Shown here: one piece after another, positions 1-8,230 of the stretch
Layout: every line of letters starts with the position of its first letter
Position numbering within the stretch: the stretch's first letter is position 1
DNA from: Leptospirillum sp.
Lineage (GTDB): Bacteria; Nitrospirota; Leptospirillia; Leptospirillales; Leptospirillaceae
NCBI GenBank assembly: GCA_027343785.1
Contig: DAHWKF010000144.1
Span: forward strand, 1-19,832
Direction: 5' to 3'
Length of the DNA stretch: 19,832 bases
Position numbers and translations under genes: made by a program
Notes under the pieces: generated by a model
The model's input: only the letters and a program-made list of their open reading frames with translations
The model's database searches: none
What the model was told of the DNA's origin: nothing

Positions 1-41
1 AAAACGGCACCATGAAATTCTATCTAAAATGGCTATGGTAT

Positions 42-118
42 TGGTGCGCCCGGAGGGATTTGAACCCCCGACCTTTAGATTCGTAGTCTACTGCTCTATC
101 CAGCTGAGCTACGGGCGC
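42..118 (-). tRNA. tRNA-Arg (anticodon ACG)
   Basis: On the minus strand the sequence folds as a complete cloverleaf. It has a 7-bp acceptor GCGCCCG/CGGGCGC, D-stem GCTC/GAGC, anticodon loop CTACGAA, T-loop TTCAAAT and an encoded 3' ACCA. The anticodon ACG lies at 82-84. A34 would normally be edited to inosine so that CGU, CGC and CGA are read. The T-loop has T54, C56 and A58, the context used by m1A58 and T54-thiolation enzymes; a T54 thiolase of that type is encoded at 9260-10189. The first anticodon-stem pair (G-A) and one T-stem pair (G-T) are imperfect, which is tolerable. Confidence 0.96.
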
Positions 119-155
119 GGAAGGAAAGACGACTTTCCAGGAAGACGATCGGCTG

Positions 156-184
156 ATTATAGCGTTCAGACAGTCTCATCTCAA
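156..184 (-). promoter_or_regulatory. Sigma-70 type promoter for tRNA-Arg
   Basis: On the minus strand there is a -35 TTGAGA (184-179), a 17-bp spacer and a perfect -10 TATAAT (161-156). Transcription would start near 149-150, about 30 nt before the mature 5' end at 118. This fits a strong promoter for a stable RNA. Confidence 0.75.
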
Positions 185-245
185 TAGCGGTTTTTAAAGT
201 CATCCTTTCCTTGATCCACCTTTCTTCCGGACCCTGTGGCAAATC

Positions 246-254
246 TGCTAGAAT
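246..254 (+). promoter_or_regulatory. Candidate extended -10 promoter for leuS
   Basis: TGCTAGAAT (246-254) matches an extended -10 element (TGnTATAAT with one mismatch). No good -35 is visible, which extended -10 promoters tolerate. The predicted start near 261 leaves a leader of about 38 nt to the TTG start at 299, and would exclude the GTG at 236. Confidence 0.45.
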
Positions 255-298
255 CGTTTATCGAAAAACTCTCCATCCCTAACATAATCGAGGAATCC

Positions 299-2800
299 TT
301 GAGCACCCTTTACCCATTTCAAAGCATTGAATCTGCGGTCCAGGAGTTGTGGAACCGGAAAAACGCCTTTTCCCTGAAAAATGAAGCGGGAGCAAAGACC
401 TTCTATTGCCTGGAAATGTTTCCGTATCCATCGGGACGGATACACATGGGACATGTCCGGAACTACTCGATCGGGGATGCGTTGGCACGTTATAAAAGAA
501 TGAGAGGGTTCCATGTCCTCCACCCGATGGGATGGGATTCTTTTGGACTGCCCGCGGAAAACGCGGCCATTCAGAGAGGTGTCCACCCGGCTGTCTGGAC
601 GGAAGAAAATATCCTCCATATGAAAAAACAGCTCAAGAGACTCGGCCTTTCCTATGACTGGGCCCGGGAGGTCACTACTTGCCTTCCTGAATACTATCGA
701 TGGAACCAGTGGTTTTTCCTGAAGTTTTATGAAAAAGGCCTCGCATACAAAAAAGAAGGGCTCCTGAACTGGTGTGACTCCTGCATGACGGTCCTGGCCA
801 ACGAACAGGTCGAGGACGGACTCTGCTGGAGGTGCAAGTCTTCCGTCACCCTGCGACCGATGGAACAGTGGTATCTCAGGATTACCGATTACGCGAGCGA
901 ACTGCTTGATGGCCTTGCGGATCTTCCGGGTTGGCCTGAAAAAGTTCGCATCATGCAGGAAAACTGGATCGGAAAGTCCGAAGGCGCGGAAATTCATTTT
1001 GCCGTCAAGGACATGTCCGTTGATCTGCCTGTTTTTACCACCCGACCCGACACCCTGTTTGGCGTGACCTTTATCACCATCGCCCCGGAGCATCCGCTTC
1101 TCGAGGGACTGCTTCCCGTTATTCCCCGTCGCGACCAGGTCGCGGCTTTCATACGGGAGACGCTTCACAAACGGACAACAGACAGGAACACGGAGCCAGG
1201 TGAAAAAGAGGGGATCGACACTGGCCTTTCCGTCATCCATCCCCTGACCGGGGAAAGTCTGCCGCTCTGGATCGGGAATTTTGTCGTGGCCTCCTATGGA
1301 ACCGGTATCGTCATGGGAGTGCCGGCCCATGACGAACGCGATCATGAATTCGCGAAAAAATATGGTATCCGGGTCAAGACGGTCATAGAACCCCTGGTCG
1401 CCCATGAACCCCATCCACCGGAAGGAGCCTATACCGGCCCCGGACGATTGATACATTCCGGTGCGTTCAACGGGCTCCAGAACGAACAGGCCAAAGGAAA
1501 GATCGTCTCGGAACTGGAAGCACTCGGGAAAGGCAGACGGAAAGTGACCTTCCGTCTCAGGGACTGGGGAATCTCCCGCCAGCGTTACTGGGGGACTCCC
1601 ATCCCGATCGTTTATTGTGACCGGTGCGGAACCGTTCCGGTTCCCGAAACAGAGCTTCCTGTCATTCTTCCGAGAGATGTCGCCTTTACCGGAAAAGGCG
1701 GATCGCCTCTGCGGGAGTCCAGGTCCTTTTACGAGACACGCTGTCCGGACTGTCAGGGGCCAGCCCGACGTGAAACAGACACCATGGATACGTTCGTTGA
1801 CTCCTCCTGGTATTTCCTGCGTTTCACCGATCCGGAAAACACACAAAAACCCTTCGCCAAGAAAACCGCCCGGCGGTGGATTCCCGTTGACCAGTATATT
1901 GGCGGGGTGGAACACGCCATTCTCCACCTTTTGTATTCCAGATTCTTCACCCGGGCATTGAAAGACCTGGGCATCATCGATTCCCCTGAACCCTTTCGGT
2001 CGCTCTTGACCCAGGGGATGGTACTGAAAGACGGAACAAAAATGTCAAAATCGAAAGGCAACGTCGTCGATCCGGACCACCTCGTCGAACGCTACGGAGC
2101 GGACACGGTTCGTCTTTTCACCCTTTTTTCGGCCCCCCCGGACAAGGATTTGGCATGGGACGACAAGGCCGTGGAAGGAGCCTACAGGTTTCTCGGAAGA
2201 CTTTGCCAGCGGGTGGAGGAACTCTTCGGGAATCCGGCTAAAAATCCCGTCAGCTCCCGTCCTTCAGGTTTCAAGGAAAGCGGAGGTATCCTTTCCTCCA
2301 GCCAAAAATCCCTAAAGGCCAAAATCCATGAAACCATCCGCGACGTCACGTTTGACCTTGAATCCAATACCCAGATGAACACAGCCGTCGCTCGACTGAT
2401 GGAGCTCCTGAACACACTGGGTACGGCAAACCCGGATGATCCGGCCGACTTCGCCATTCTCCACGAAGGGTACTCGACACTTGTCCTCCTTCTTTCCCCC
2501 TTCGCACCTCATCTCGCCCAACATCTCTACACCCTGATGGGGCATGAGGGTCTTGTCATGGACCAGGCCTGGCCCGAATCCAGTGAAGAAGCCATGTTGC
2601 GGGAGGAGATCCCCTATGTGATACAGATCAATGGAAAACTCCGGGCGACCCTGATGCTGTCCCCGGACATCGACCGCGCCGAACTCCTGAAAAGGGCGCT
2701 GGAGGACGAGCGCGTCCGCCGAAATCTGACCAACATGAAACTGGAGAAAGAGATCTTTGTTCCGGGGAAACTTCTGAACCTTGTTGTCGTGCCCCAATGA
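299..2800 (+). CDS. leuS: Leucyl-tRNA synthetase (LeuRS)
   Basis: A class I aminoacyl-tRNA synthetase that charges tRNA-Leu with leucine in the cytoplasm. The HIGH motif appears as HMGH (residues 49-52) and KMSKS lies at 581-585. A zinc knuckle is formed by Cys159, 162, 176 and 179. The CP1 editing domain has TTRPDT (247-252) and Asp345. These last residues carry exactly the E. coli LeuRS numbering (T252, D345) if translation starts at TTG 299. An in-frame GTG at 236 would add 21 residues. TTG 299 is preferred because GAGGA (290-294) precedes it, the alignment with E. coli then has no N-terminal extension, and a likely -10 box lies between the two candidates. At 833 residues it is slightly shorter than the E. 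coli protein (860). It is the first gene of an operon; its stop overlaps the lptE start by 4 bp. Confidence 0.97.
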   Translation: MSTLYPFQSIESAVQELWNRKNAFSLKNEAGAKTFYCLEMFPYPSGRIHMGHVRNYSIGDALARYKRMRGFHVLHPMGWDSFGLPAENAAIQRGVHPAVWTEENILHMKKQLKRLGLSYDWAREVTTCLPEYYRWNQWFFLKFYEKGLAYKKEGLLNWCDSCMTVLANEQVEDGLCWRCKSSVTLRPMEQWYLRITDYASELLDGLADLPGWPEKVRIMQENWIGKSEGAEIHFAVKDMSVDLPVFTTRPDTLFGVTFITIAPEHPLLEGLLPVIPRRDQVAAFIRETLHKRTTDRNTEPGEKEGIDTGLSVIHPLTGESLPLWIGNFVVASYGTGIVMGVPAHDERDHEFAKKYGIRVKTVIEPLVAHEPHPPEGAYTGPGRLIHSGAFNGLQNEQAKGKIVSELEALGKGRRKVTFRLRDWGISRQRYWGTPIPIVYCDRCGTVPVPETELPVILPRDVAFTGKGGSPLRESRSFYETRCPDCQGPARRETDTMDTFVDSSWYFLRFTDPENTQKPFAKKTARRWIPVDQYIGGVEHAILHLLYSRFFTRALKDLGIIDSPEPFRSLLTQGMVLKDGTKMSKSKGNVVDPDHLVERYGADTVRLFTLFSAPPDKDLAWDDKAVEGAYRFLGRLCQRVEELFGNPAKNPVSSRPSGFKESGGILSSSQKSLKAKIHETIRDVTFDLESNTQMNTAVARLMELLNTLGTANPDDPADFAILHEGYSTLVLLLSPFAPHLAQHLYTLMGHEGLVMDQAWPESSEEAMLREEIPYVIQINGKLRATLMLSPDIDRAELLKRALEDERVRRNLTNMKLEKEIFVPGKLLNLVVVPQ

Positions 2801-3519
2801 ACTTTCTTGACGATGACGATTTCATCCCGACAGGAAAGCGTCTTGGGAAAACCCTCTTCCTTCCTTTCCTGCTCGGGATTCTGACCCTCGGTGGATGCGG
2901 ATACCACGTCATGACTTTGTCCGCCGTAACGCAGACTCCCCAGACGGTCAAGCTGGGCCTTTCCCGGACGGTGACGATCGCAGTCCGGACATTTCACAAC
3001 AATACCGTCTACCCCCTCGTTGAGACACAAGTCACACAGGTCCTGAAGGATACCCTCCAGAAAACATCGGGCGTCATTCTGGTCAACAACCCCAAAAGGG
3101 CAGACGTGGTTTTGACCGGAAGCGTGGTGGCCGTCAATGAAATTCCGTTCGCACTCTCGAGTGTTGTCGGCATCGAAGAATATCAGGTGGAAGTGATCCT
3201 TGCGGCAAAGCTTGTGGCTTTCAACGGCAAGGTCCTCTGGACAGGCGGATCGGTGATGGGAACGGCGCCCATGTACATGAGCGAAAACCTCGCGCTTCTC
3301 CAGCAGACCCAGCAATATGCGATCAACACAGCTTCCCATAACGCGACAATACGCCTGATCCAGCAGATGGCCCACGGAATTGCCTCAACCAGTTATATTC
3401 CTATCCAGAACGCCACAATCGGCGGATCCCAGACACCCTTGCCCGGTGCAACGCCCTCCACCCCCGGCGGTGCCCCGGCTCCCCAGCAACCGTCTCTCCA
3501 ACCTGGTGCCATCCCATGA
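2797..3519 (+). CDS. lptE: LPS-assembly lipoprotein LptE
   Basis: Probable outer-membrane lipoprotein that plugs the LptD barrel and helps insert lipopolysaccharide at the cell surface. A hydrophobic signal segment (about residues 19-31) ends in the lipobox LGGC with Cys34, followed by GYHV, as in many LptE proteins. The soluble domain contains the family-like stretch TVTIAVRTFHNNT and alternating strands. The C-terminus (from about residue 210) is a Pro/Gly/Gln-rich, probably disordered tail. The n-region is odd: it starts MNFLDDDD, which is acidic, with its lysines and arginine only after residue 13. The start overlaps the leuS stop (ATGA), and the stop overlaps the holA start in the same way. 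The order leuS-lptE-holA is a widespread arrangement and supports the call, since LptE is weakly conserved in sequence. Confidence 0.88.
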   Translation: MNFLDDDDFIPTGKRLGKTLFLPFLLGILTLGGCGYHVMTLSAVTQTPQTVKLGLSRTVTIAVRTFHNNTVYPLVETQVTQVLKDTLQKTSGVILVNNPKRADVVLTGSVVAVNEIPFALSSVVGIEEYQVEVILAAKLVAFNGKVLWTGGSVMGTAPMYMSENLALLQQTQQYAINTASHNATIRLIQQMAHGIASTSYIPIQNATIGGSQTPLPGATPSTPGGAPAPQQPSLQPGAIP

Positions 3520-4562
3520 TTCTTTCGGCCATCACTCTCTTTAAGGGAAATGCGCCGCCCTCGGCAGTGACCATCCTGATCCCCGATGATTCCCTGCTCC
3601 TCTCATGGACAGCTGATCACCTCCGGTCGCTTTTGCTGGGTTCCGGGGAGGAAGCCGGCATCAATGCAGAAACGCTCTCCGGACCGGAGGTGACGTCGGA
3701 TGATCTTTTAAGCCTGGTAAAAGAAAAACCCCTATTTGGGTCCAAGAGACTGGTATGGGTGACACAGGCAGAGAAATCGCCGGGACTTCTTGAGAAAAAG
3801 AACCTTTCGGAACTTCTATCTTTAGCCCGGAAGGGATCGACATCGATTGTCCTTGAAATGCCGGAAAAAAAAGCGGGCCCGCTGGATGAAACGGTTCCGG
3901 TTTACCGGGTGGGTCTTCCGGCCCAGCCCCGCCAGAAACATACCGAGCTTCTGGAATGGATCAAGCTTCTGGGAAAAAAGAAAGGATACAGGCTGGATGA
4001 AGGATCCGCGGAAATCCTTCTCCGGGCATTTCCTGAACAGTTCGGCCAGATTTCCTCATTTCTGGACAGGATTCCCGGGCAAGAGGACGGAAAGCCCCGG
4101 AATGTCACTACAGACGATCTGAAGAAACTCGGACTGGAAGATCCACTGGAGTCCGTTTTCCGTTTGTTTGACGCATGGGAGAAAAACGACCCCCGATTTT
4201 ACGGGCAATGGGAAAGGTTTGTCGAAAACGGACAGTCTCCATTGGGCATGCTGTCTCTCTGGCACAGGCAATGGAGGCTGTATGCGACCGCCAGAGCCAG
4301 CCTGAAAACGTCCTCAGACCTCTCGGCCTTTTCTGCCCGGAACAGGATTCCTCTGGCAGTTGCGGAAAAAATTCGGTCTGCTGCCGGAAAAATGACAAAA
4401 GAAACCCTGAGGACAGGCTATTCCCTGCTCCGGAAGACCGACCTTTGCCTTAAATCCGGAGCAGATCCGTCACTCGTCATGGTCCGTTTTTTTATCGGCA
4501 TGTCGTCCCTTTCCCCAGGAAAAGGGGGCGTGAGCCGTAAAACGATCAGGACAGGGCGTTGA
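3516..4562 (+). CDS. holA: DNA polymerase III subunit delta
   Basis: The delta subunit opens the beta sliding clamp within the clamp-loader complex. The 348-residue length is typical. The N-terminal region has a degenerate nucleotide-binding fold (ITLFKGNAPP near the start; KPLFGSKRLVWV near residues 70-81, the usual delta hallmark). A helical middle domain contains LLRAFPEQFGQISSFLDRI. The C-terminal collar domain contains PLGMLSLWHRQWRLYATA. The ATG overlaps the lptE stop by 4 bp, so translation is probably coupled. The last 17 bp overlap the end of rpsT on the opposite strand. Identification rests on domain pattern plus the conserved position after leuS-lptE and beside rpsT. Confidence 0.92.
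   Translation: MILSAITLFKGNAPPSAVTILIPDDSLLLSWTADHLRSLLLGSGEEAGINAETLSGPEVTSDDLLSLVKEKPLFGSKRLVWVTQAEKSPGLLEKKNLSELLSLARKGSTSIVLEMPEKKAGPLDETVPVYRVGLPAQPRQKHTELLEWIKLLGKKKGYRLDEGSAEILLRAFPEQFGQISSFLDRIPGQEDGKPRNVTTDDLKKLGLEDPLESVFRLFDAWEKNDPRFYGQWERFVENGQSPLGMLSLWHRQWRLYATARASLKTSSDLSAFSARNRIPLAVAEKIRSAAGKMTKETLRTGYSLLRKTDLCLKSGADPSLVMVRFFIGMSSLSPGKGGVSRKTIRTGR
4507..4527 (-). terminator. Possible hairpin at end of rpsT transcript
   Basis: An inverted repeat (about 8 bp, CCCTTT-type arms around a 4-nt loop) lies 19-40 bp past the rpsT stop, inside the holA coding region. No U-tract follows on either strand, so a terminator role is weakly supported. Confidence 0.25.
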
Positions 4563-4809
4563 CCTTCAGTGTCAGGCGGGAAATTTTCCGCGATGCGGTA
4601 TTGTGGTGCAGGATTCGGCGGTTAACGGCATGGTCGATCACCGGCACGACTTCTCCCAGGGCGGTAACAGCTTCGGCTTTTTTGCCTTCTGCCACGAGAG
4701 TTTCCACTTTCTTGGCCATGGTCCGGATCATCGATACGGCCTGCCTGTTACGAACCCGTCTTTTTTCGTTCTTCTTGATATCCTTGAGTGTAGCCTTGTG
4801 AGACGCCAA
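4546..4809 (-). CDS. rpsT: 30S ribosomal protein S20
   Basis: Small, very basic protein (87 residues) that binds 16S rRNA early in 30S assembly. The N-terminus MASHKATLKDIKKNEKRR is typical of S20, as are the following all-helical pattern and the conserved RRILHHNTASRKISRL segment near the C-terminus. The start is TTG at 4809-4807, set by AAGGAG ending 6 nt upstream. A second in-frame TTG at 4815 directly abuts that Shine-Dalgarno and cannot use it. TTG also starts rpsT in E. coli, where the weak start codon is part of autoregulation. The 3' end overlaps holA, which reads toward it, by 17 bp. Confidence 0.96.
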   Translation of the reverse strand: MASHKATLKDIKKNEKRRVRNRQAVSMIRTMAKKVETLVAEGKKAEAVTALGEVVPVIDHAVNRRILHHNTASRKISRLTLKVNALS

Positions 4810-4815
4810 CGACAA

Positions 4816-4822
4816 CTCCTTT
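4816..4822 (-). promoter_or_regulatory. Ribosome binding site that decides the rpsT start
   Basis: AAAGGAG on the minus strand stands 6 nt before TTG 4809. It has no spacing to the alternative TTG at 4815, so it selects the shorter S20 reading. Confidence 0.8.
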
Positions 4823-4895
4823 CAGGGATTTTTGGGGATGCACCGGAACGGATTTTCCGCACCAGGACATATAAACCTTCAACCCTTGGAATATA

Positions 4896-6527
4896 ATGGA
4901 ACTTTCGGAAAACGTCAAGGAATCCCATCCTGAACAACCGCACCATCAACCCACAATCCGACAAAGAATGCTGTCTGTCTCCGGAGCCACCTTCATCTCC
5001 CGCATCATGGGATTTGCCCGGGACATGCTGATCGCCTACAGCTTCGGGACCGGTGTTGCGTCCGACCTGTTTTATATCGGTTACCGCATCCCCAACATGC
5101 TCCGGGAACTTTTTGCCGAAGGCACCCTTTCATCAGCCTTCATTCCCCAGCTGACCCGGACCCTGAAGGAAGAAGGAAGAGACCGGGCCTCCCGGATGAT
5201 GACATCTGTCGGGATCCTGATCCTCCTGATACTCCTGTGCATCCTCGCAGCCGGAGAAGTTTTGGCGCCTACCCTCCTGGACATACTGGCTCCAGGATAC
5301 GCCTCCCAACCCTCCACCCGCGAGCTGGGAACCACGTTGATCCGCATCATGTTCCCCTTCCTCCTCTTCATCTCTTTTTCCGCGATCGCGATGGGATCAC
5401 TGAACGTTCAGGGCAAATTTTTTGTCCCCGCGCTCTCTCCGGCATTTTTCTCCGTCGGGTTGATCGTCGGCACCATTTTGCCCCCTTCGCTGACATTGGG
5501 TCACAGAGTGTACGGACTGGGTTTCGGCGTATTGCTGGGTGGACTGTTTCAATGGATGGTCCAGTGGCACCCCCTGAGAAAGGGGATCATCCATCTCGAT
5601 GGCACCCTCACGCTGCGGGAGGCCTGGAAGGATTCGGACGCCCGCAAGGTCCTCCGGCTTCTTCTGCCATCCATCGGGGGGTTGTGGGTCACCCAGGGGA
5701 ACCTTCTGATCGCCACATTTTTTGGTTCCCTTCTGGTTTCCGGAACCATTTCCGCACTCTACTACGCGATGCGTCTTGTCCAGTTTCCCCTGGGACTGAT
5801 CGGGGCCGCCATTGCTACGGTCCTGCTCCCCGTTCTCTCCCAGCAGAGGATGGAGGAAAACGGGGTTGCAAAAAATATCCGCACACTGGCTGAATCATAC
5901 AGGCTCTCCTTGTTTTTCATGATCCCCGCATCAGCGGGACTGATGGCGTTGGCCCCACCCCTGATCCGTCTCCTATTCGAACATGGATCCTTTTCGTCAC
6001 TGAGCGCGGTGTTAACCCAAAAAGCCTTGTGGGGCTTCGCCATTGGTTTATGGTCATTTTCCGGAGTCCGGATCCTGGTTCGCGTATATTATGCCCATCA
6101 GGACACGCGACTTCCTGTATGGGCTGCCTTCTGGGGACTTGTTACCAATTTTGGACTCTCATTTCTTTTTTACCGGTCGGCCGGTATCTTTGCCCTGGCG
6201 ATCGGAATATCGGCCGGCTCTCTCGTCAACCATCTCGTCATCTTCACAGGGTTAAAACGATACCTGGGGAAGACGCCCTGGGAGATTTTCGGAAATCTTT
6301 TTCCTGTCTTGGGGATTTCAGGCGTTCTATTCGCCGTTGTCCGTTTGATCTGGACAGAAATATCCCGCTTGCATGTTCCGCATGGAAGCCTGTCTCTGGT
6401 GGCGGAAGTCATTCCGACAATTCTTGTGGGAGTGGTTCTTTATGTGGGAATGGCCTATCTGTTGGGCGTTCGGGAAGGAGTTTCCATTGTCCGCGGATTT
6501 TCCCGGAGTCCGGAAAAATCCGCATAG
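4896..6527 (+). CDS. murJ: Lipid II flippase MurJ (MviN family)
   Basis: Integral inner-membrane transporter of the MOP superfamily. It flips lipid II, the peptidoglycan precursor, to the periplasmic face. The protein is 543 residues, with hydrophobic segments through most of its length consistent with the usual 14 helices. Family signatures near the N-terminus are SGATFISRIMGFARD, YRIPNMLRELFAEGTLSSAF and IPQL; the arginine and aspartate residues there line the central cavity in known MurJ. A hydrophilic head of about 22 residues rich in His, Pro and Gln precedes the first helix. The ATG at 4896 has only a weak GGAA upstream. The gene is divergent from rpsT across about 85 bp and ends 15 bp before the convergent HNH gene. 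Confidence 0.95.
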   Translation: MELSENVKESHPEQPHHQPTIRQRMLSVSGATFISRIMGFARDMLIAYSFGTGVASDLFYIGYRIPNMLRELFAEGTLSSAFIPQLTRTLKEEGRDRASRMMTSVGILILLILLCILAAGEVLAPTLLDILAPGYASQPSTRELGTTLIRIMFPFLLFISFSAIAMGSLNVQGKFFVPALSPAFFSVGLIVGTILPPSLTLGHRVYGLGFGVLLGGLFQWMVQWHPLRKGIIHLDGTLTLREAWKDSDARKVLRLLLPSIGGLWVTQGNLLIATFFGSLLVSGTISALYYAMRLVQFPLGLIGAAIATVLLPVLSQQRMEENGVAKNIRTLAESYRLSLFFMIPASAGLMALAPPLIRLLFEHGSFSSLSAVLTQKALWGFAIGLWSFSGVRILVRVYYAHQDTRLPVWAAFWGLVTNFGLSFLFYRSAGIFALAIGISAGSLVNHLVIFTGLKRYLGKTPWEIFGNLFPVLGISGVLFAVVRLIWTEISRLHVPHGSLSLVAEVIPTILVGVVLYVGMAYLLGVREGVSIVRGFSRSPEKSA

Positions 6528-6542
6528 CGTCAGAATGATCGG

Positions 6543-7106
6543 TTACATATGGGGTTCGAGCGTCTGGGAAAAAAGGACGGTCCGGGAGGCGTCGTAAAGA
6601 TAATTTTCCCAGACCTTGGGCCCGCGGCAATTCAGGTTCATCATTACCAGAATTGCCGGAGACCAGTGGGGCCTTTCTGCTTTCTTCAGAAGCCGCATTC
6701 CGGCCTCTTCCGGCGTTTTCCCCGATTTTTTATGATTGCATCGCCGGCAGGCCGTGACGATATTCTCCCAGTTCTTGGGGCCTCCCCGCGCCGCAGGAAT
6801 CACGTGGTCAAACGTCAGGTCGTGCTTGTCGAATCTTTTTCCACAGTACTGGCAAGAAAAAGAGTCTCGCGTAAACAGTGTCTCACGGGAAAACTTGACC
6901 ATCTGACGGACATGGTGGAAGGAAACGAGGCGATAAAGGCGAATGACGGCGGGAAGACGCATCGAAAGGTGGGCTGAAGAAATCTGGCGATCATAGGTTT
7001 CAACGATTTCGACCTTGCCCTGAAAAAAAAGATGCACAGCCTTCTGCCACGGAACAACCTTCATTGGCTCATAGGTTGCGTTCAGTAGAAGGACCTGCTC
7101 CGCCAT
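6543..7106 (-). CDS. HNH endonuclease family protein
   Basis: A 187-residue protein with an HNH nuclease domain at roughly residues 83-135. CQYC and CRRC form the zinc-binding CxxC pairs around the core LTFDHVIPAARGGPKNWENI, which has the catalytic-type His and Asn. The N-terminal half (LLLNATYEPMKVVPWQKAV) is characteristic of a conserved stand-alone HNH family in many bacteria, for which I know no assigned substrate. The ATG at 7106 has GGGAGGG four nucleotides upstream, a strong start. It lies 57 bp behind the PCP_red/Cld-like gene on the same strand and may be co-transcribed. There is no sign of an intron, intein or phage context, so a homing function is not indicated. Confidence 0.88.
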   Translation of the reverse strand: MAEQVLLLNATYEPMKVVPWQKAVHLFFQGKVEIVETYDRQISSAHLSMRLPAVIRLYRLVSFHHVRQMVKFSRETLFTRDSFSCQYCGKRFDKHDLTFDHVIPAARGGPKNWENIVTACRRCNHKKSGKTPEEAGMRLLKKAERPHWSPAILVMMNLNCRGPKVWENYLYDASRTVLFSQTLEPHM

Positions 7107-7163
7107 GAAACCCTCCCTTCAGATGGGAAAAGCCGACACGGACGTTTTTCAGAAACAAGGACT

Positions 7164-8201
7164 TTAGCCGCCCAGAAGATCCAGAATATCCGACATCGAT
7201 CGCGATATGGCTGTGATCCCTCTTTGGGAGTCCGCGATATAACGGTAAATCTGCGCGCCCTGGAACGCGCTGTTGAATTCTACGAGTATTTCGGGAGAGT
7301 CGCTTTCAAGAACCATGACGTAATCGGATTCATCCAGCCCGTAACTGGCCATGCTCGTGAGACGGATCCCCGAGAAACGCGGGGCAATTTCCCTGGCTTC
7401 CCGTTCAATGACGGATCGGATAAACGGAGCCAGCTGGTGCCATTCCTGAGTCATGATAATGGGCTTTACGTGGATAAAACGGCTTTTGCTGGGCGTAAAA
7501 ATGGAACGGTTATTTTGCTGGGTCAGATAGCCCATGTAGTTTTTTTCTGTAATCAGATAACGCCCGAAAAAGGTCGACAGCATTTTTCCGGTCATTTCCT
7601 GGAGGACTTCCAGGCTCGTGCCTGTTCTCCAGAGCAGAAGGTCGCCGGTCCCGTGCAGACCCACCAGACAATAGGAATATACGGAAATCTGGTTGGAATA
7701 GGACTTGACGATTTCATGAAATTCCCGTTTCCCATGTCCGATTTCGGTCGGATGAAGCTTTCTCCAGCCCGGATCCAGACGAAACAGGGAGAAACTGGAA
7801 AAATCCTTGGAAAGGGGGGATTCGGACAAGGCGGATTCTCCTTCATCGGAACGCGCCGAGGTTACATTCGTTCCTTTAGGATGGACTTCTTTACCGGCCG
7901 AGCGTCCCGAAAGGGGAGCTGCGACAGCCTCCGGAGAGGTTGTCGGAAATTCTTCCGGAGCAGCAGTGCCTTCAGGGGAAACATGATCGGACTGCGTCTC
8001 ATCCGACCGTTCCATCTTCAAAGACTTGATCCGGGCAATGACCCCGGCATCAACCTTTCCAGACGCGTTTTGCCGGGCATAATCCTCAGCCTCCTTCTCG
8101 ACGTTTTTCCGGATGAAGAAAGGAACCTTTTTCAACAGGGCTTGGGCATCATCGGTCCAGACAACAGACTTCTCAGATTCCGGTGTTCCACCTTCTGGCA
8201 T
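7164..8201 (-). CDS. PCP_red domain fused to chlorite dismutase-like domain
   Basis: A 345-residue cytoplasmic protein with two recognisable parts. Residues 13-62 (WTDDAQALLKKVPFFIRKN..., ending in VIARIKS) match the PCP_red family, the small domain at the C-terminus of the BchB subunit of dark protochlorophyllide reductase. Residues 65-135 are a Ser/Glu/Pro-rich linker. Residues 136-345 follow the chlorite dismutase/HemQ fold: a DLLLWRTG strand (187-194), GRYLITEKNYMGYL, VKPIIMTQEWHQL, and SYGLDESDYVMVLESD (286-301). In heme-binding members a proximal His sits in an R-x-x-x-M-x-x-H context. Here the segment IRSVIEREAREI (261-272) has Glu at about position 268 and no His. The heme function is therefore doubtful and no reaction can be assigned. 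The ATG has GGGGGTG about 9 nt upstream. The gene is divergent from the DciA-like gene. Confidence 0.8.
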   Translation of the reverse strand: MPEGGTPESEKSVVWTDDAQALLKKVPFFIRKNVEKEAEDYARQNASGKVDAGVIARIKSLKMERSDETQSDHVSPEGTAAPEEFPTTSPEAVAAPLSGRSAGKEVHPKGTNVTSARSDEGESALSESPLSKDFSSFSLFRLDPGWRKLHPTEIGHGKREFHEIVKSYSNQISVYSYCLVGLHGTGDLLLWRTGTSLEVLQEMTGKMLSTFFGRYLITEKNYMGYLTQQNNRSIFTPSKSRFIHVKPIIMTQEWHQLAPFIRSVIEREAREIAPRFSGIRLTSMASYGLDESDYVMVLESDSPEILVEFNSAFQGAQIYRYIADSQRGITAISRSMSDILDLLGG

Positions 8202-8230
8202 AAGTCGGTCACCCCCACGGATTGTCCGTT

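Noticed and set aside
9..39. Inverted repeat ACCAT/ATGGT downstream of tRNA-Arg
   Set aside because: The stem is only 5 bp with a 21-nt loop and only a short T-run beyond it; too weak to call a terminator.
248..1927. Long open frame of 559 codons on the minus strand inside leuS
   Set aside because: It is antisense to a clear leuS, has no recognisable motif and an irregular composition; it results from the codon bias of the real gene.
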